Positions 11,905 to 25,454 of a stretch of 64,000 bases of DNA are shown here, piece by piece; position 1 is the stretch's first letter, and the number at the start of each line of letters is the position of its first letter. The stretch covers positions 38,876,347-38,940,346 of the forward strand of contig JAAOOA010000002.1 of the NCBI GenBank assembly GCA_012861695.1, read 5' to 3'. Origin of the DNA: Trematomus loennbergii. Lineage: Eukaryota; Chordata; Actinopteri; Perciformes; Nototheniidae. The notes under the pieces are model-generated. The model made no database searches. It was not told the DNA's origin and worked only from the letters and a program-made list of their open reading frames with translations. The translations under genes and the position numbers were made by a program.

Positions 11905-12590
11905 AGACACGTTAGTTTTGCTGCTATAGGCTTAGACTGTCGGGGGACACCTTACTTCTTCCTTCTGTCTGTCTGTACCTGTGTACTCTCATGTTCCGAA
12001 TAACCCAGCTTCCCCCAAATTTATTTTTGGTGTCTATCTACGCCGGGATCCTGAGTCGTGGCTGATCCTGTTGCTGCGGTCCTGTGTCCTGGATCCTGAG
12101 TCATGTGTCCTGGATCCTGCATCCTGAGTCCTGGATCCGGAGTCCTGGATCCTGTGTCCTGGATCCTCTATCCTGAGTCATGGATCTGAGTCCTGGACTT
12201 CGAGTCGTGGCTGAACCTATCACTGTGGTCCTGCCTGACTCTCATCATACTACTTCCCTGATGGCTCCCACAGGATTGTTGACATCCTCGTGGATTCATC
12301 TTCTTATTATAGACACATTCATTTCCAAACATTTGGTACCTATGCTGTAAATGTATTATCTCTTCGATTTACACACAACATCTATTGCACGTCTGTCCGT
12401 CCTGGGAGAGGGATCCCTCCTCTGTTGCTCTCCCTGAGGTTTCTCCCATTTTCCCCTTTAAACTGTGGAGTTTCTTTGGAAATGTTTCCTTGTACGATGA
12501 GGGTCTAAGGACAGAGGGTGTCGTATTGTCATACTGATATTCTGTACAAACTGTGAAGCCCAATATCACAAATGTAACATTTGTGATATT
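11905..12590 (+). mobile_element. 5'-truncated L2-type LINE, 3' end only
   Basis: This plus-strand segment matches the reverse complement of 20460-21060, including TGCTGCTATAGGCTTAGACT, the GGATCCTG minisatellite at 12045-12200, GGGAGAGGGATCCCTC and AACATTTGTGATATT. It is a second copy of the family at 20421-23190, truncated just inside the end of the coding region. Confidence 0.8.
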
Positions 12591-12614
12591 TAAGTATTAA
12601 AGTTGAAAAGCAAT

Positions 12615-12712
12615 GATTAAAAGTTCATCCGTTCCAGGCTTTGAACCAGCTGCACCGAGGAAATCAGCGCATTCGGGCCACCGGCTCTATCCACTGGGCT
12701 ACCTATTCCTTA
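12615..12712 (-). repeat. tRNA-like sequence (SINE head or tRNA pseudogene)
   Basis: On the minus strand TAGCCCAGTGGATAGAGC fits an A box and GGTTCAAAGCC, about 40 nt further, fits a B box (consensus GGTTCGANTCC). A convincing acceptor stem was not found, so it is more likely SINE-derived than a working tRNA. Confidence 0.5.
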
Positions 12713-12899
12713 AACTATTGTGCTGTTTCTATATTACTCATTGTCTTTTTGTTCACAACTTCTCCACATTTCAAAGTGTTTCCCGAGCCAGAACGACCTA
12801 TCTTTCTTCCTGGCTTGCTCTATAATGATCCAATTCAAATGCAATACCAACAACAACTCAACAGCAACAACGCAAACTACGACAACAACCCACACATTG

Positions 12900-13215
12900 C
12901 ACATTGTTTAGAGCGGTTATAAAGTGTTGAAGCGCTCAAATTCGAAACTGTTTCAACCTGTCACCTGTCAGAATAGAGACAGAGGCAGTGCATTGAATCG
13001 CGTGATTGGACCGCGAACCAGTCAAGTGATTCATTCAGGAAATGAAGCAGTTGCTGGTTCGGACGTCACATGTCACGTAATTTGAAGCAGTTGCTGCTTC
13101 TGACGTCATATGTCACGTGATTTGAAGCAAGCTTCGAATCACTGCTTCTATGGAATAGGAAGTCCAGGGTTGAAGCTCCGTTCGAAGCTTCAGTGTCAAA
13201 CTGCCATCACTAATT
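12900..13215. repeat. MITE-like repeat with GAAGCTTCGA motifs
   Basis: Contains a near-duplicated block (GAAGCAGTTGCTG...GACGTCA.ATGTCACGT twice, 13043-13124) and ends with GAAGCTTCAGTGTCAAACTG CCATCAC, of the kind seen at tips of fish hAT MITEs. The left tip is not defined. Confidence 0.4.
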
Positions 13216-14385
13216 GCAGGGATGATATGACAAATATATAACAGAAATGTATATTGCTTAGTCTAAACAGCTTATAAATTACTAGAATCGCTAATCACAC
13301 TTTGTTCACCCATAGGTTGGCGTGCCAATCCAGCCCCCCGACATCAAGGATTAATGTGTTCTCATAATGACGTAAACCATTCAATAAAACGGGTTTGAAC
13401 GCCACACAAGCTCTTGTCATCTTTCATACATCAAATGCTTCCTGTGCAATGTTTTACCGTGGAACAAATTAATATGCTTCGCCAATAGTGAAGCTATATA
13501 ATACGTAACGGAGACCGAGATCTACTGCCCGGAGATCACCTCTGTTACACTACCAAACACACATTTCCTTACTTGTTGTGCTATGTTTAGATAGAGATAT
13601 TATACTGGCGTGTCCATGTGCAACTAGAAGCAAAGGACATCAGCCCGTGTTCGTTTATTACTTCTACGAGGTTGGCACGATGTATCAGATCACTGGGTGA
13701 TAATTCAACCTGTATTTGCTTTTCAGAAGTATCATATTGTGATGATATGACCGGATGATGATGATGGTAATACCTTTGATAAAAACGAATGATGTGGAGT
13801 CAATTGTGTCTTTCCATGAATCAGTGTTGGGGGTTTAATCCCCGGCTCATACTGTCTACATGTCCGAGTGTCTTTCGAACAATCTCTTTTAACAATTGTT
13901 ATTATAATGAATTATTCAACACTAATATTACTAACAATGACATGCTCTAATATTTTAGAACAAGGTAGATCTTCCAGATTTGTGCACATGTTGTGCGGAA
14001 TGACAGTCAAGTCATAGCATACAGTGCATGATCTGAAGGTAGTTCCTTCCTATGCTGAGTTTTATCCTGACTAAGAGTCCTCATGTCTTTAACCTCCTTG
14101 GCTGTAAACTCTCTGATCCTGGATCACCTTCACTCCTCAACTCCTCAACTCACTAAAGAGCTTTTGTATGCATCTAATACTATTCTGTTAACCTGTAGTA
14201 ACCCTCACTCAGTTGGGGGCCTTGTCTGCTATAAATAGCTGTGCTAAGCAGGCCAGAGGGCTGAGGCTGAGTTTAGGCAGGAGGCATGTAGATGATGGAA
14301 ATCCAACAGCAGAAGAGAACAGAAATGCCATGATGAAATAATGAACTACACCCAGCTTCTATTTGGGCTTCTAGTCTATATTTGT
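13216..14385. other. No gene recognised
   Basis: No exon, repeat tip or RNA gene could be supported. Confidence 0.4.
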
Positions 14386-15083
14386 CTTTAAAGAGGACAT
14401 ATACTATGCTAATTTACAGGTTCACATTTGTATTTTGTGTCTTTAATGTGACATATTTTCATGCTTCAATGTTCAAAAAGCTGCAGCACCTCTTTTCACC
14501 CTCTGTCTGAAACCAGAGCCCAGTCTGCTCTGATTGGTTAGTTGGCCGGCTCTGTTGTGATTGGTCAACCGCTTCGCGATGTCCCACCCCTTAGCCTATC
14601 ACGTACAATGTGTTGGAGCGCAAGCCAATAGAAGCGCAAGTGTTAAAGGTGGGGTAGGTAAGTTTGAGAAACCGGCTCGAGATACACTTTTTCTACAAAA
14701 CATTTCAGAGTTGTACGGGGCGTGGTTTGCAATTCGCCCAGCCAATCAGAACTGGGGCACTTTTTTCCCCCAGGAAAGTACCATCTCTCAGCAGGCACTA
14801 AAAATGGGGGTAAAAGTTCCCGAGATTAAGTGCTCTTTTTGGTGTGAACGCGACATAAGGGGTACTAACGGAACTAAACGTGAAAAGTACGGTGAAAAGT
14901 ACTCCGGTGTGAACGCGGCTAATGAAGGCGTTTCAGGCATGGGGGAGTGTGAGGGAGTGAAACTCCCTCTGGAGGGAACTTTGGGATTTTAGCATTTGCA
15001 GACCATGTACAGGCTTAAAAAACACTATATCAAACTACAGGTAAGGGAAAACCCCCAATAGTATAATAGGGCCCCTTTAAATA
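14386..15083. mobile_element. MITE with TTTAAAG tips, containing other repeat pieces
   Basis: The left tip TTTAAAGAGGACATA.TACTATGC and right tip AGTATAATAGGGCCCCTTTAAA form an imperfect TIR. Nested inside are a TTAAAGGTGGGGTAGGTAAG segment (14645-) and a GTTCACACC-family fragment (about 14690-14925). A 143-codon open frame at 14561-14992 runs across these repeats and is not a gene. Confidence 0.6.
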
Positions 15084-15117
15084 ACAAGTCCTCCAACTCA
15101 TACGACTAAATAGGTCG

Positions 15118-15770
15118 ATTGTTCACCAGCTTATTACGACCTATAATCAAGTTATCGACCTCTAGTGCTCCCGTTGACTGCAAACGCTCCGGTGGGTCGT
15201 ATATTCACAAATAACCCTTTCTGGAAAATCCTAAATTGTAGGATAGTTTGGCCATTAAAATGCTTTTTGATACATTTAGCGAGAGGTGTATATTGTACTT
15301 TTAGAATCCACGTCCAGTGGATGTGTAGGATCTATAGTTTGATAGATATTACGAAGGTTATTTGAGGTCTCGCCAGGAGAACGTGTATATACTACGTCTT
15401 TCCCCCTATTAATTTCTATTGACGGCAGCGTCCCTGTAAAGTTAGCGTCAACCCTCACGGGGTGAAAACAGTATTTCCAGGCTCGAAGTTTTCATAATAA
15501 AACCGTATTCCCCTCACTGTGAAATGATTTCACAGTGATATCTGCAGTACTCATCCACTAAAAAACATCAGTTTATCCTTGTTAATTACACAACATTAAT
15601 TGGTTTAAATTGTGTACAATGCTTTTGTGTTTTTCCCATAGGTTTTTCCCTTTAGATTCTGAGAGACACATTTCTTTTTTCAGAGGTTTGATAGGCTAAA
15701 ACATCTAAATACCCATAATACTCAGCTATCGTTGAAGCTCGGTGATTGGATGTTTTAGCCACAATGCACG
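15118..15770 (+). repeat. Left arm of a large inverted repeat
   Basis: This arm is inverted at 18975-19702 with high similarity by eye: GCAAACGCTCCGGTGGGTCG, AAATCCTAAATTGTAG, the stretch around 15360-15480, and AACATCAGTTTATCCTTG all recur reversed. Open frames in each arm mirror each other and have no known domain. Confidence 0.85.
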
Positions 15771-16707
15771 TTGGGATATGGTGTTTATGCGATATGAAAT
15801 CCAAAAACATTTAAAAAAAAAAAGGAAAATAATACTTTATTCCGCGTGTGCTTGCTTTTCTCTTTGAAAGTCATCACATAACGGAATTGTAATACACGGT
15901 TCGGCTGCATTAAATATTACACATCTGCCGTAGTTCTTTATTTATAGAGCCCTGATTAGAAGACTTCTGGACAAACTGGAAGGACTGCCACCTAAACTGA
16001 ATACGTGACGTGGATCATAAATATATCAGCAATTAAACAACATCTTCAATTTCTCTTCACACAATACGTATCCTTGCAGTATCAACACTAATTCGGCTGA
16101 CTTTTATATTTGATCCAATTGGTAGATAGGCTATATTTACACCATAACGGTGCACAGCTGATAGAAAAGGACTTGTTGTTTTTAAATATATTACTGATTT
16201 CTTTGAATATAAGAATGTAAACTGAGTTGAGAGAATAGTCAGGGGTTTTGGGTGATGGGAGACACATCTATGGAATCAGAATTTCAATAGCTTACCGTTA
16301 AATGACGGATATACCTTTCTGTCTGTGATGTTTTACAAATCAGATATTAATGTGTAGAACTACAATATGTGAAATAATATAGCAATATCCTGTAAAATGA
16401 TGTGAAAACATGAATAAAACTACACATCTTCAGATGTTATACATACATAAGTGTCCTACACTAATAATACAAAGTTATTATGGCATTGTATGCTGTGTGT
16501 TATTTGTAACATCTTCAGAAACTACCTTTCCAACTCCTCACCAGTTGAGTGTTACAGGTCTATACAGGTTCATGGTACAATGCATAAGCTTCAAATCGAG
16601 AGACTGAAACTGTATTTTTCTTTACCGTTCTGTTTTAATTTCACAATAAAGTTAATAGTAATATTATGTTTGATATTATTATGTTTTATTAACTAGACCA
16701 CTGCATG
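15771..16707. other. No gene recognised; interior of the inverted structure
   Basis: AT-rich; no inverted counterpart was seen between the arms at this position. Confidence 0.4.
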
Positions 16708-17419
16708 TTAAACCTGTTGAACCCCATCCCCCCCCCCGGGATGGGGTGTCTGTCACTTTGAAAAAAGTATTGATAATCCATAATTCAATTTTATGCAAAA
16801 ATCGGAGAATACAAATTAGCTGCTAATGGTAGCCACCAGAGTGTGTCGCAGCTCTGATTTTGGCTACGCGTCACTCTCACTCCTTATTTGGTTACCTGTG
16901 TGTGTAAGTGGAACTTTCCCTCGATTCCATTGGCTCTGACGGTTAAAAAGAGATGTCAATCATCAAAATCGACCAAGGGGGGCCAGAGATAGGTCAAATC
17001 CACCCAAATGACCCCAGAAGTGTTTCTTTTTTGCTAAACCTCTCTAAAAAGGTCAAATGTCACTTGTTTTGCATCAATCTTGATACAGGGTACTTATTAT
17101 ATGTTATAGTTTGGATTCCTAAAGCTTTTAGTCTACTAACCCATCATCCAAGGGTAGTTTTCACTATAAGTAAAAAAGAATCTTTGGACAGACACTATAA
17201 TTTACAGTTTTTTACTATGTTCAATCTGAATTTTCTTTAAAATAAAAAACATCTATATTGATTCTGACTTTTCTACATCCAACTCACAGGTTTATCATTA
17301 CTTTGAGAATAAAGATTATTAATTTTCCCCTTTTAGAAGTGTAGTTATGGTCATTTGTTCTGGGAATGTCATTTTCGAGCCTGAGACCTGGAAAACAGGC
17401 TCGGGGGTTAACAGGTTAA
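16708..17419 (-). mobile_element. TTAA-flanked element, copy B (both ends present)
   Basis: It is bounded by TTAA at 16708-16711 and 17416-17419. Inside these, ACCTGTTGAACCCC at the left and GGGGGTTAACAGG at the right are imperfect inverted tips. It is in reverse orientation to copies A, C and D. One open frame (17240 downward region) is conserved among copies but has no recognisable domain. The interior is non-autonomous. Confidence 0.75.
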
Positions 17420-17563
17420 GACCATCTTTTCTGTCGGTTTGGTGTTACAAATATCAAAACAATATATGTGTGGATAACAAAATACATCTGTCATAAACTA
17501 AACTGGAAACGTATACTGGAAAGTATAATTTATGTTGTTAACACTGTAAACTTGACAGTTTTT

Positions 17564-18552
17564 TTAACCTGTTAAGCCCTGAGCCTGTTTTTCAATCAAT
17601 CAATCAATAGATTGATATCAATCAATCAATATAGATTTTTTTATTTTAAACATTACTTGTAGTGAAAACCACCCTTGAATGATGGGATAGTAGACTAAAA
17701 GCTTTAGGAATCCAAATTATAACATATAATAAGTACCCTGTATCAAGATTGATGCAAAACAAGTGAAATTTGACCTTTTTAGAGAGATTTAGAAAAGAAA
17801 ACCCACTTCTGGGGTCATTTGGGTGCATTTTCCATTTCTCTGGCCCCCCTCTTTCGATTTTGATGATTGACATATCTTTTTAACCGTTAGAGCCAATAGA
17901 ATCGAGGGGAAGTTCCTGAAATCCATCTAAACATTACCCATTGGTGAATGAGTGATGGGTAGCCAGAATGCCCCGGAACCGGAAGCTGCGATACACTCTG
18001 GTAGCTATCATTAGCAGCTAATATGAAAACTCTGTTATTGACATAAAAATGGAATGATGGATTATCAGTAATCATTTCAAAGTGACACAGACACATTGGA
18101 TTAACCTATGGATTAACCTTCAGCAGTGTTTTTATCGTTTTAATGCCATTGAACACGACTTTTGATCAGAACAACAGCTAAGGTAAGACGATGTCCCGTG
18201 AATGCTCCGTAAAGCTCCGTGTTGTGATGTCTATGTGTGCTTCCCATGTCGTGAGTTCTGATCGCTCAGTGATGATACTTATATGTCTGGAATCTGTAGA
18301 ATATCAGCTTGCTAATCGATATCTTGTTTGTGCAGTTACGATAAGTAATAATGGTATTTATACCTAGGGTTCTGTGCGTTAGCATTTCTTCGCTCAGGGC
18401 TCATTCTTGTGAGACTTGTGTTTTGTTTTAGAAAAAATGGTTCGTATCGTCAGTTAGCTGAGTTTCTTCCGTTAATCGGGTATGACACATTAATAGGTTT
18501 TTAAATGTTAAGAAGCCCTGAGACACAGTTTCGTGAAAAAAAAACAGGTTAA
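17564..18552 (+). mobile_element. TTAA-flanked element, copy C
   Basis: It starts TTAACCTGTTAAGCCC (17564-) and ends AAAACAGGTTAA at 18552. It aligns with copy D over most of its length, for example TTGGATTAACCTATGGATTA and AGTTAGCTGAGTTTCTTCC. A short AATC/GATT run (17593-17632) interrupts the left part. Confidence 0.75.
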
Positions 18553-18974
18553 CCCGCACCGCCTAGTGGTTAAAGCACGTTATTGAATTTTTTTGTTGAA
18601 TATGTTATATTTGATGAAAAAATTAAAATATTAAAAGTACATACAAAATAGGGGCAAAGTAGAAGGTCAATGATAGAAATATAGAATATAAAATATCAAG
18701 AAGATACTGTAAGTGATCTCTACAATAAAACAGTTTAGTGCAGGTCGTCCAAATATTAATAGGAGGATGTGCAAAACAGACAAACTAATAAGGCTTTATT
18801 TAAACATTAAAGAATACTTTAAGTTAAGGTCTTCTTTTGAATAACAAAAAAACTTTGGGGGTATCTACAGGACCCGTTCAAATCCTGCTTTGGATAGTCT
18901 GCCGTGGATGGGCGTCATTCCATTTCAAAGAGCTGTTTGACGCTCGGCGTAACCTTGGCGCACTGCCACTCCAA
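18553..18974 (+). repeat. Possible interrupted tRNA-derived SINE
   Basis: CGCCTAGTGGTTAAAGCACG at 18561-18580 resembles an A box and GTTCAAATCCTGC at 18876-18888 a B box, but they lie about 300 nt apart, so an AT-rich segment seems inserted between them. Confidence 0.35.
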
Positions 18975-19702
18975 CATCCAATCACAGAGCTTGAGGATTA
19001 ATCACGGGGTTTCTCAAGCAAAGCGGATGGTGTAGTCCCAAACGATAGCTGAGGATTATGGGTAGTGTAGTGTCTTCGGTCATCCTAAACTCCGAAAAAA
19101 CTATTTGTTTCTCCGAATCGAAGGGGAAAAACACAAAAACATTGTACACCATTTAAACCAATCAATGTTGTGTAATTAACAAGGATAAACTGATGTTTTT
19201 GAGTGGATGAGTACTGCAGATATCACTGTAAAATCATTTGACAGTGAGGGGAATACTTCCGGTTTTATTATGAAAACTTCGAGACCGGAAATACTGTTTT
19301 CACCCCGTGAGGGTTGACGCCAACTTTACATGGAAGCTGCCGTCAATAGAAATGAATAGGGGGAAAGACGTAGTATATACACGTTCTCCTGGCGAGACCT
19401 CAAATAATCTTCTTAATATCTATCAAACTATAGATCCTACACATCCACTGGACGTAGATTTTAAAAGTACAATATACACTTCTCGCTAGAAATCTAATCA
19501 AAAAGCATTTTAATGGCCAAACTATTCTACAATTTAGGATTTTCCAGAGAGGGTTATTTGTGAATATACGACCCTCCGGAGCGTTTGCAATCAACGGGAG
19601 CATCAGCCCATATGCCGCAAATTGTTGTTTCTTACACGACCACTGGAGGTGCTAAACTTTAAAACGTGACTATAGGTCATAATAAGCTGCTGAACAATCC
19701 AA
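18975..19702 (-). repeat. Right arm of the large inverted repeat
   Basis: Reverse complement of 15118-15770, ending near 19702 with GAACAATCC opposite GGTCGATTGTTC at the left. Divergence is greatest near the inner end. Confidence 0.85.
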
Positions 19703-20420
19703 AACCCTGGATTAAGAAATAATCTTCATACTTTATATATTTGCCCCAGAAGGCTACTGCTTTGATGTGACCTGTAGCTGCAAACAGGGATTGGCTTCAA
19801 CAGGGAAACAAAAAGAACGTCATTGTTCCATACCACTGCATCCATAGTGTCCTTAAACAAGCTGAAATAGTCCAAATGACTCTGGTTGGCTGAAGTACAC
19901 AGTAGTTGTTGTTGTTGTTGTTGTTGTTGTGGACGATATAAACAAACATAAGTCTGTAAGCTCACCAGCTCACAGATGTACACATTGGAGTAAAGGCCAA
20001 GCTAATCTAATGGCAGTAAACATCGTCTAATACACTGCCATCAGTTCAACAGCGGGGCAGATTTAAAAGTCAAACCAGGACGGTACACTGAGCCTGGACA
20101 GTGGCTGTGTAGCTGCCTGGATATTAGAATCAAAATATTTGTCAAACAGGTATAATGTAAAGCAGTAGCGTATATAGAAAAAGGCAGTAAATAAAGTGGG
20201 TTTAAACATGCCAATATGTTCCTATGGTTCTTAAAGAAATTGAAACCTTTTACATGGAATGTTTCTTCAGTTTTGATGGTGCATGTAGTTCATTGAGGCA
20301 ATACATTCATTAGTGTGTGCTACATTGACCGAGAAAGTTGAGTCTTTGTCTAGATGTATCAGAATGCATTGCATTCAAGATATTGATGCCCAATTAAAAC
20401 ACAAGTTGCGTCTCCACTTC
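19703..20420. other. No gene recognised; contains (TTG)n at 19905-19930
   Basis: Apart from a short trinucleotide repeat, nothing codable or repeated was identified. Confidence 0.4.
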
Positions 20421-20827
20421 AATCAATCAATCAATCAATCAATCAATGTTTATTTATATAGCCCAATATCACAAATGTTACATTTGTCTCAGTGGACTTC
20501 ACAGTTTGTACAGAATATCAGTATGACAATACGACACCCTCTGTCCTTAGACCCTCACATCGTACAAGGAAAAACCTCCAGAGAAAACCCACAGTTTAAT
20601 GGGAAAAATGGGAGAAACCTCAGGGAGAGCAACAGAAGAGGGATCCCTCTCCCAGGATGGACAGACGTGCAATAGATGCCGTGTGTAAATTGAAAAGATA
20701 ATACATTTACAACATAGGTAGTCCAAATGTTTGGAAATGCATGTGTCTATAATAAGAAGATGAATCCACAAGGATATCCATCCAGGACTTATGATCCAGG
20801 ACCACAGCAGCAGACACAGCCACGACT

Positions 20828-20900
20828 CAAGATCCAGGGCTCGCGATCCAGGGCTCGCGATCCAGGGCTCGCGATCCAGGGCTCGCGATCCAGGACTCAG
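20828..20900. repeat. 18-bp minisatellite in the LINE 3' UTR
   Basis: About four tandem copies of GATCCAGGGCTCGC plus a degenerate unit. The other copy carries a related but differently sized GGATCCTG array at 12045-12200. Confidence 0.85.
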
Positions 20901-21051
20901 GACCACAGCAACACGATCAGCCATGACTCTGGATCCCGGCGTATATAGACACCAAAAAGAAATTTGGGGAAGCTGGGTTATTCGGAACATGAGAGTACAC
21001 AGGTACAGACAGAGAGAAGGAAGAAGTAAGGTGTCCCCCGACAGTCTAAGC

Positions 21052-21432
21052 CTATAGCAGCAAAACTAGGGGCTGAATATAATCAGCCCTAACTATAAGC
21101 TTTATAAAAAGGAAGGTCTTAAGCACACTCTTAAAAACGGATAGGGTGTCTGCCGCCCGAACACAAACTGGAAGCTGATTCCACAAATGTGGAGCTTGAT
21201 AAGAAAAGGCTCTGGCTCCCATTGTACTTTTAGAGACTCTAGGAACAACCAACAACCCTGCATTCTTGGAACGCAGGAATGCAAGTTCTTTAAGGTAAGA
21301 TGGCGCCTGCCCATTAAGGGCTTTGTAGGCGAGAAGAAGAATTTTAAATTCTATCCTGTGTTCTATAGGGAGCCAGTGTAAGGCAGCCAGAACAGGAGTA
21401 ATGTGGTCCCTTTTCCTAACTCTGGTTAGCAC
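21052..21432 (-). pseudogene. LINE ORF2 C-terminal fragment
   Basis: It reads TPVLAALHWLPIEHRIEFKI and AYKALNGQAPSYL, the well-known C-terminal region of teleost L2 ORF2 proteins, then a GARAFSYQAPHLWNQLP segment. It ends at a stop before the 3' UTR. Confidence 0.85.
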
Positions 21433-22050
21433 ACGTGCTGCAGCATTTTGAATCAGCTGAAGCGACTTAACTGACTTCTTGGTACACCCTGATAATAAAG
21501 AGTTACAATAATCCAGCCTTGAAGTAACAAATGCATGGACTAGTTTCTCTGCATCGTTTTGAGGAAAGATATGCCTGATTTTTGCAATGTTACGTAGATG
21601 GAAGTAGGCGGTCCTTCAAATTATTTTATGTGGGCGTTAAAGGATAAATCCTGATCAAATATAACACCAAGATTCCTTACAGTCTCACTGGAGGCCAAAT
21701 TAATGCCATCCATAGTTAGTATATCTTTAGATAATTTGTTTCGTAGATTCTTTGGGCCGAGTACAATAACTTCAGTTTTGGCCGTGTTTAACATCAAAGG
21801 TCATCCACGTTTTTAAGTCCTTGAGGCAGTCTTGATTTTATTTCATCAGGCTTGATTGATAAATATAGTTGAGTATCATCCGCATAACAATGAAAATGTG
21901 CAGAATGATTCCTTATAATATTGCCTAACGGAAGCATATATAATGTGAACAAAATAGGTCCAAGCACTGAGCCTGTGGCACTCCATGGCTAACTTTGGTC
22001 TGCATGGAAGATTCATCGTTGACACACACAAACTGAGACCGTTCAGATAG
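21433..22050 (-). pseudogene. LINE reverse transcriptase, YADD region, frameshifted
   Basis: Between the two readable fragments a single-base loss in the GVPQG block (near 21975) shifts the frame. In the correct frame the catalytic CYADDT lies at 21891-21874. Further stops occur. Confidence 0.75.
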
Positions 22051-23058
22051 CTACGACCTAAACCAGCCTAAAGCAGTTCCCTGTATGCCAACTAAATGCT
22101 CTAGTCTTTGCAATAAGATATCATGGTCGATAGTATCAAATGCAGCACTGAGATCGAGCAAAACAAGAATAGAGACAAGTCCTTTGTCTGAGGCTATTAG
22201 AAGGTCATTTGTGACTTTAACCAGAGCTGTCTCTGTGCTATGATGTGTTCTAAAGCCAGACTGAAAATCTTCAAATAAATCATTGTTTTTTAAGTAATCA
22301 CATAACTGTTTTGCGACTGCTTTCTCAAGAATCTTTGAGAGGAACGGAAGATTAGAAATAGGTCTATAGTTGGCTAAAACCTCTGGATCAAGGGTTGTGC
22401 TTTTAAGAAGCGGTTTTATCACTGCTACTTTGAATGATTGTGGAACATAGCCTGATAATAAAGACATATTCATCATATTTAATAAAGAAGTGCTAACTAA
22501 TGGAAAAACGTCCTTTAACAGCTTAGTTGGAATCGGGTCTAAGATACACGTTGATGGTTTAGAAGAGAGAATCATTGAATTTAATTGTTCAAGGTTTATG
22601 GCTGAAAAGCATTCTAATTTACTATCTAGTGTAATATTAGAACTTACGTTTCCGGGAGCTGTTGATAACACTATACTGGTCAAAGGCAAGAGGTCATTAA
22701 TTTTGTTTCTAAGAGTAACAATTTTATCGTTAAAAAAGCACATAAAATCATTACTACTGAGTGCTATGGGAATAGAAGGCTCAATCGAGCTGTGGCTCTC
22801 TGTCAACCTGGCTACAGTGCTGAAAAGAAATATTGCATTATTCTTATTCTCATCTATTAATGAAGAGTAGTAAGCTGCTCTCGCTTTACGCAGTGCTTTC
22901 TTATATTCATTGAGAGTAATATGCCAAATTAAACGAGATTCTTCAAGTTTAGTGGAACGCCATATCCTTTCAAGTTGTCTCGACTTTTGCTTTATTTTGC
23001 GGGTTTCGGCATTATGCCATGGAGCTAATCTATGTTGTTTTATTTTCTTCTTTTTCAA
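22051..23058 (-). pseudogene. LINE ORF2 fragment: reverse transcriptase, N-terminal and palm A
   Basis: The 335-codon open stretch reads like the L2-type ORF2 linker and first half of the reverse transcriptase: [32 protein letters not shown] and [16 protein letters not shown], the last holding the first catalytic aspartate. It is closed by a stop in the region GTALGWFRS. Reverse transcriptase copies LINE RNA at the target site. The copy is inactive because the downstream part is out of frame. Confidence 0.85.
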
Positions 23059-23190
23059 AGGACAACAGAGTGTAATTTTATTCGCAGCGCATCTGTAGCA
23101 CTATCAACAACATGATCAATTTGGGGTGGTGTACATTTAGTATAAGTTTCCTCCCCACTTCTGCAGGTATTGAAATGATAATGTAGAGGC

Positions 23191-24689
<1,499 letters not shown>

Positions 24690-25454
24690 GCTTTCATCTC
24701 TGAGTGTGAGCCCTATATTCTGTTCAACTGGGACAGTGAGGTCTTAACTAGACTGGCCTAAAAACACTGTTTTCTCTATTTCTCTGCCTCTCTTCACAGT
24801 CCTTTTTAATCTCACTGAGCATAGCTGTGTGATTTGACAAGACGCTGCTTCAAGTATGTTACACACAGTATCTGTGTATGTGTGTCTATTCCTGTGAGAA
24901 CACTGGGTTTTATACTGCCAAAGTGTTAAAATGTTGGCAAAGCGAGGACGTTTTGACAAAATGCCTGTAGTTTCTTTTTTAAATGAGTGCGTTGGATTAG
25001 TCAAAAGCGAATGATCGAGGCTCTATGTGTCACACTCGGGCCAGTTTGTGGTCTACACAATGTATCTGCATGTTAGTGTGTGTTTGCTTGGTGTCCCTGG
25101 AGTGTACTTCACTAGTCAATAGAGAGCATAATGTTGTGAGTTTAACAACAATGCCCCAGGGGTCTGGCGGTTGAGTGAGCTCATTGCGGTTTGACTGGTG
25201 TCCAGAGTGGACACTTGGGACGAGTGACACAAAGAGAGAGAGAGATAGGGATGTATTTACACAGAGCAGGTTGAGCAGCTGAGATCTACTACACAAGTAA
25301 TAAAGGCTATACTGAGTGTTTTAATTGAAAAGACAAATAAAACAACATTTGACTAAAATGTTTGTTTAGATATAGGGCAGAAAGAGAAGCAACCCAAAGC
25401 CATGTAGGCCTACTTAGGCCTGAGCTCCAGGGTAGCACAGATAACTCAAACTGA
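24690..25454. other. No gene recognised
   Basis: No exon or repeat tip was supported in this interval. Confidence 0.4.

Larger units (their letters stand above)
20421..23190 (-). mobile_element. Decayed L2-clade LINE, 5'-truncated
   Basis: On the minus strand the order is reverse transcriptase, C-terminal region, 3' UTR with minisatellite, and a tail of ATTG repeats (20421-20446), typical of L2/CR1 LINEs that prime on short tail repeats. Endonuclease coding is absent or unrecognisable beyond 23190. The open frame is broken in several places. A truncated second copy lies at 11905-12590. Confidence 0.88.

Noticed and set aside
14561..14992. 143-codon open frame on the plus strand
   Set aside because: It crosses several MITE pieces that recur elsewhere, so it is a chance frame.
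20547..20990. 147-codon open frame in the minus strand
   Set aside because: It lies in the LINE 3' UTR and its minisatellite.
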